A DNA stretch of 7,012 nt from CAYJKB01 sp964370625. Lineage in GTDB: Bacteria; Bacillota; Clostridia; Oscillospirales; Butyricicoccaceae. Positions 6,489 to 7,012 of this stretch are shown one piece after another (position 1 is the first letter of the stretch; every line of letters begins with the position of its first letter). The notes under the pieces are model-generated. The model saw nothing but the letters and a program-made list of their open reading frames with translations, made no database searches and had not been told where the DNA came from. Both the position numbers and the translations under genes were made by a program. Where the stretch lies: assembly GCA_964370625.1 (NCBI GenBank), contig CAYJKB010000069.1:1-7012 (forward strand). The letters are read 5' to 3'.

Positions 6489-7012
6489 ATGAATAAATAT
6501 ATAAAATTTTTAGTAGCTACTTTAGCATTATCAACAGTTACATCAATTTCAACATTAGCATATGATGTGGCGCTTTCTACAGAAAAAATTACAATTGAAA
6601 AAAGTACAAAAGAATTCTATTTTGACATAAAATTAGATGAAATTAGTAATTTTGCAGGTGCACAATTTACAGTTGAATCAAGTTCAAGTGATATTAAGTT
6701 TGATAGTGTATTATATAAAGGTGTAGCACAAGGTCAATCTAATATTCAATATGAAGATGGAAACACTACAATGTTTGCTTTTTATTCAGATAGTAATGAT
6801 TTTTCTATAACTAAAGAGGCAACAGTCGCAAGAGTGTATTATACATATAAAGGTGATTTCGGTGGAAAAATTGATGTGGATGTAAAAATTGCAACTATTG
6901 ATGAAGATTCAGGAATTGTAAATTCACAAGATTATCCTTTTACTAATACAGTTAAAATAGAATATGAAGAAGAAGAAAAAGAAGAAGATAAAGATTCATC
7001 AACCGGATTAAG
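6489..7012 (+). CDS. Secreted cohesin-like protein, 3' end beyond the window
   Basis: ATG 6489 follows AGGAG (6478-6482), 20 bases after the dockerin gene stop, so the two are probably co-transcribed. The frame is open to the window edge (174 codons and two bases). Residues 1-24 are a signal peptide (charged MNKYIK, hydrophobic core, cleavage after STLA). Residues about 28-157 form a beta-rich domain with a cohesin-like pattern: FAGAQFTVESSSSDIKFDSV (54-73), then TMFAFYSDSNDFSITKE, an ARVYYTY strand and GKIDVDVKIATIDEDSGIV. From about 160 a highly acidic E/D/K run followed by DSSTG looks like a linker to a further domain or a surface anchor. A cohesin would bind a dockerin such as the one next door. 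Related carbohydrate-binding or Ig-like beta sandwiches are the alternative; the domain call is by pattern only. Confidence 0.65.
   Translation, partial: MNKYIKFLVATLALSTVTSISTLAYDVALSTEKITIEKSTKEFYFDIKLDEISNFAGAQFTVESSSSDIKFDSVLYKGVAQGQSNIQYEDGNTTMFAFYSDSNDFSITKEATVARVYYTYKGDFGGKIDVDVKIATIDEDSGIVNSQDYPFTNTVKIEYEEEEKEEDKDSSTGL

Overview
The window is AT-rich, densely packed low-GC Gram-positive DNA. All visible genes are on the + strand, with GGAGG-type ribosome binding sites and mostly TAA stops. A type I dockerin protein next to a cohesin-like secreted protein points to an anaerobic, fibre-associated Clostridia member, probably Ruminococcus/Oscillospiraceae-like. That placement is inferred from gene content only.

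Left part (about 135-5067) is a tight five-gene unit. In order it encodes: a short, divergent FeoB-type GTPase/iron transporter; a small Rossmann-fold protein resembling the catalytic core of nicotianamine synthase (NAS); a multi-pass UPF0104/LPG-synthase-TM ('flippase-like') membrane protein; a PssA-like CDP-alcohol phosphatidyltransferase; and a membrane-anchored alpha/beta hydrolase. Spacings are 16, 2, -14 and about 42 bases. A rho-independent terminator at 5091-5127 closes the unit. The combination of a ferrous-iron permease, a metallophore-type aminocarboxypropyl transferase-like enzyme and three lipid-type proteins is not a standard pathway known to me. It is the best candidate here for an undescribed system. 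A working hypothesis, inference only, is metal uptake coupled to making, moving and turning over a modified phospholipid or lipid-linked metal ligand.

Right part (about 5214-7012) is an extracellular-protein unit. A plausible sigma-A promoter overlaps a perfect 14-bp palindrome within a cluster of inverted TTAGT half-sites. It is followed by a secreted Ig/MBG-like protein with a C-terminal dockerin, then a secreted cohesin-like protein that runs off the window.

Two coding regions are interrupted by in-frame TAA codons. TAA at 4039-4041 separates the hydrolase from its well-placed ribosome binding site. TAA at 5791-5793 splits the dockerin protein in the middle of a domain. A single T-to-A change restores either frame (AAA, Lys). 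They may be true nonsense mutations, sequence errors or, less likely, readthrough sites.
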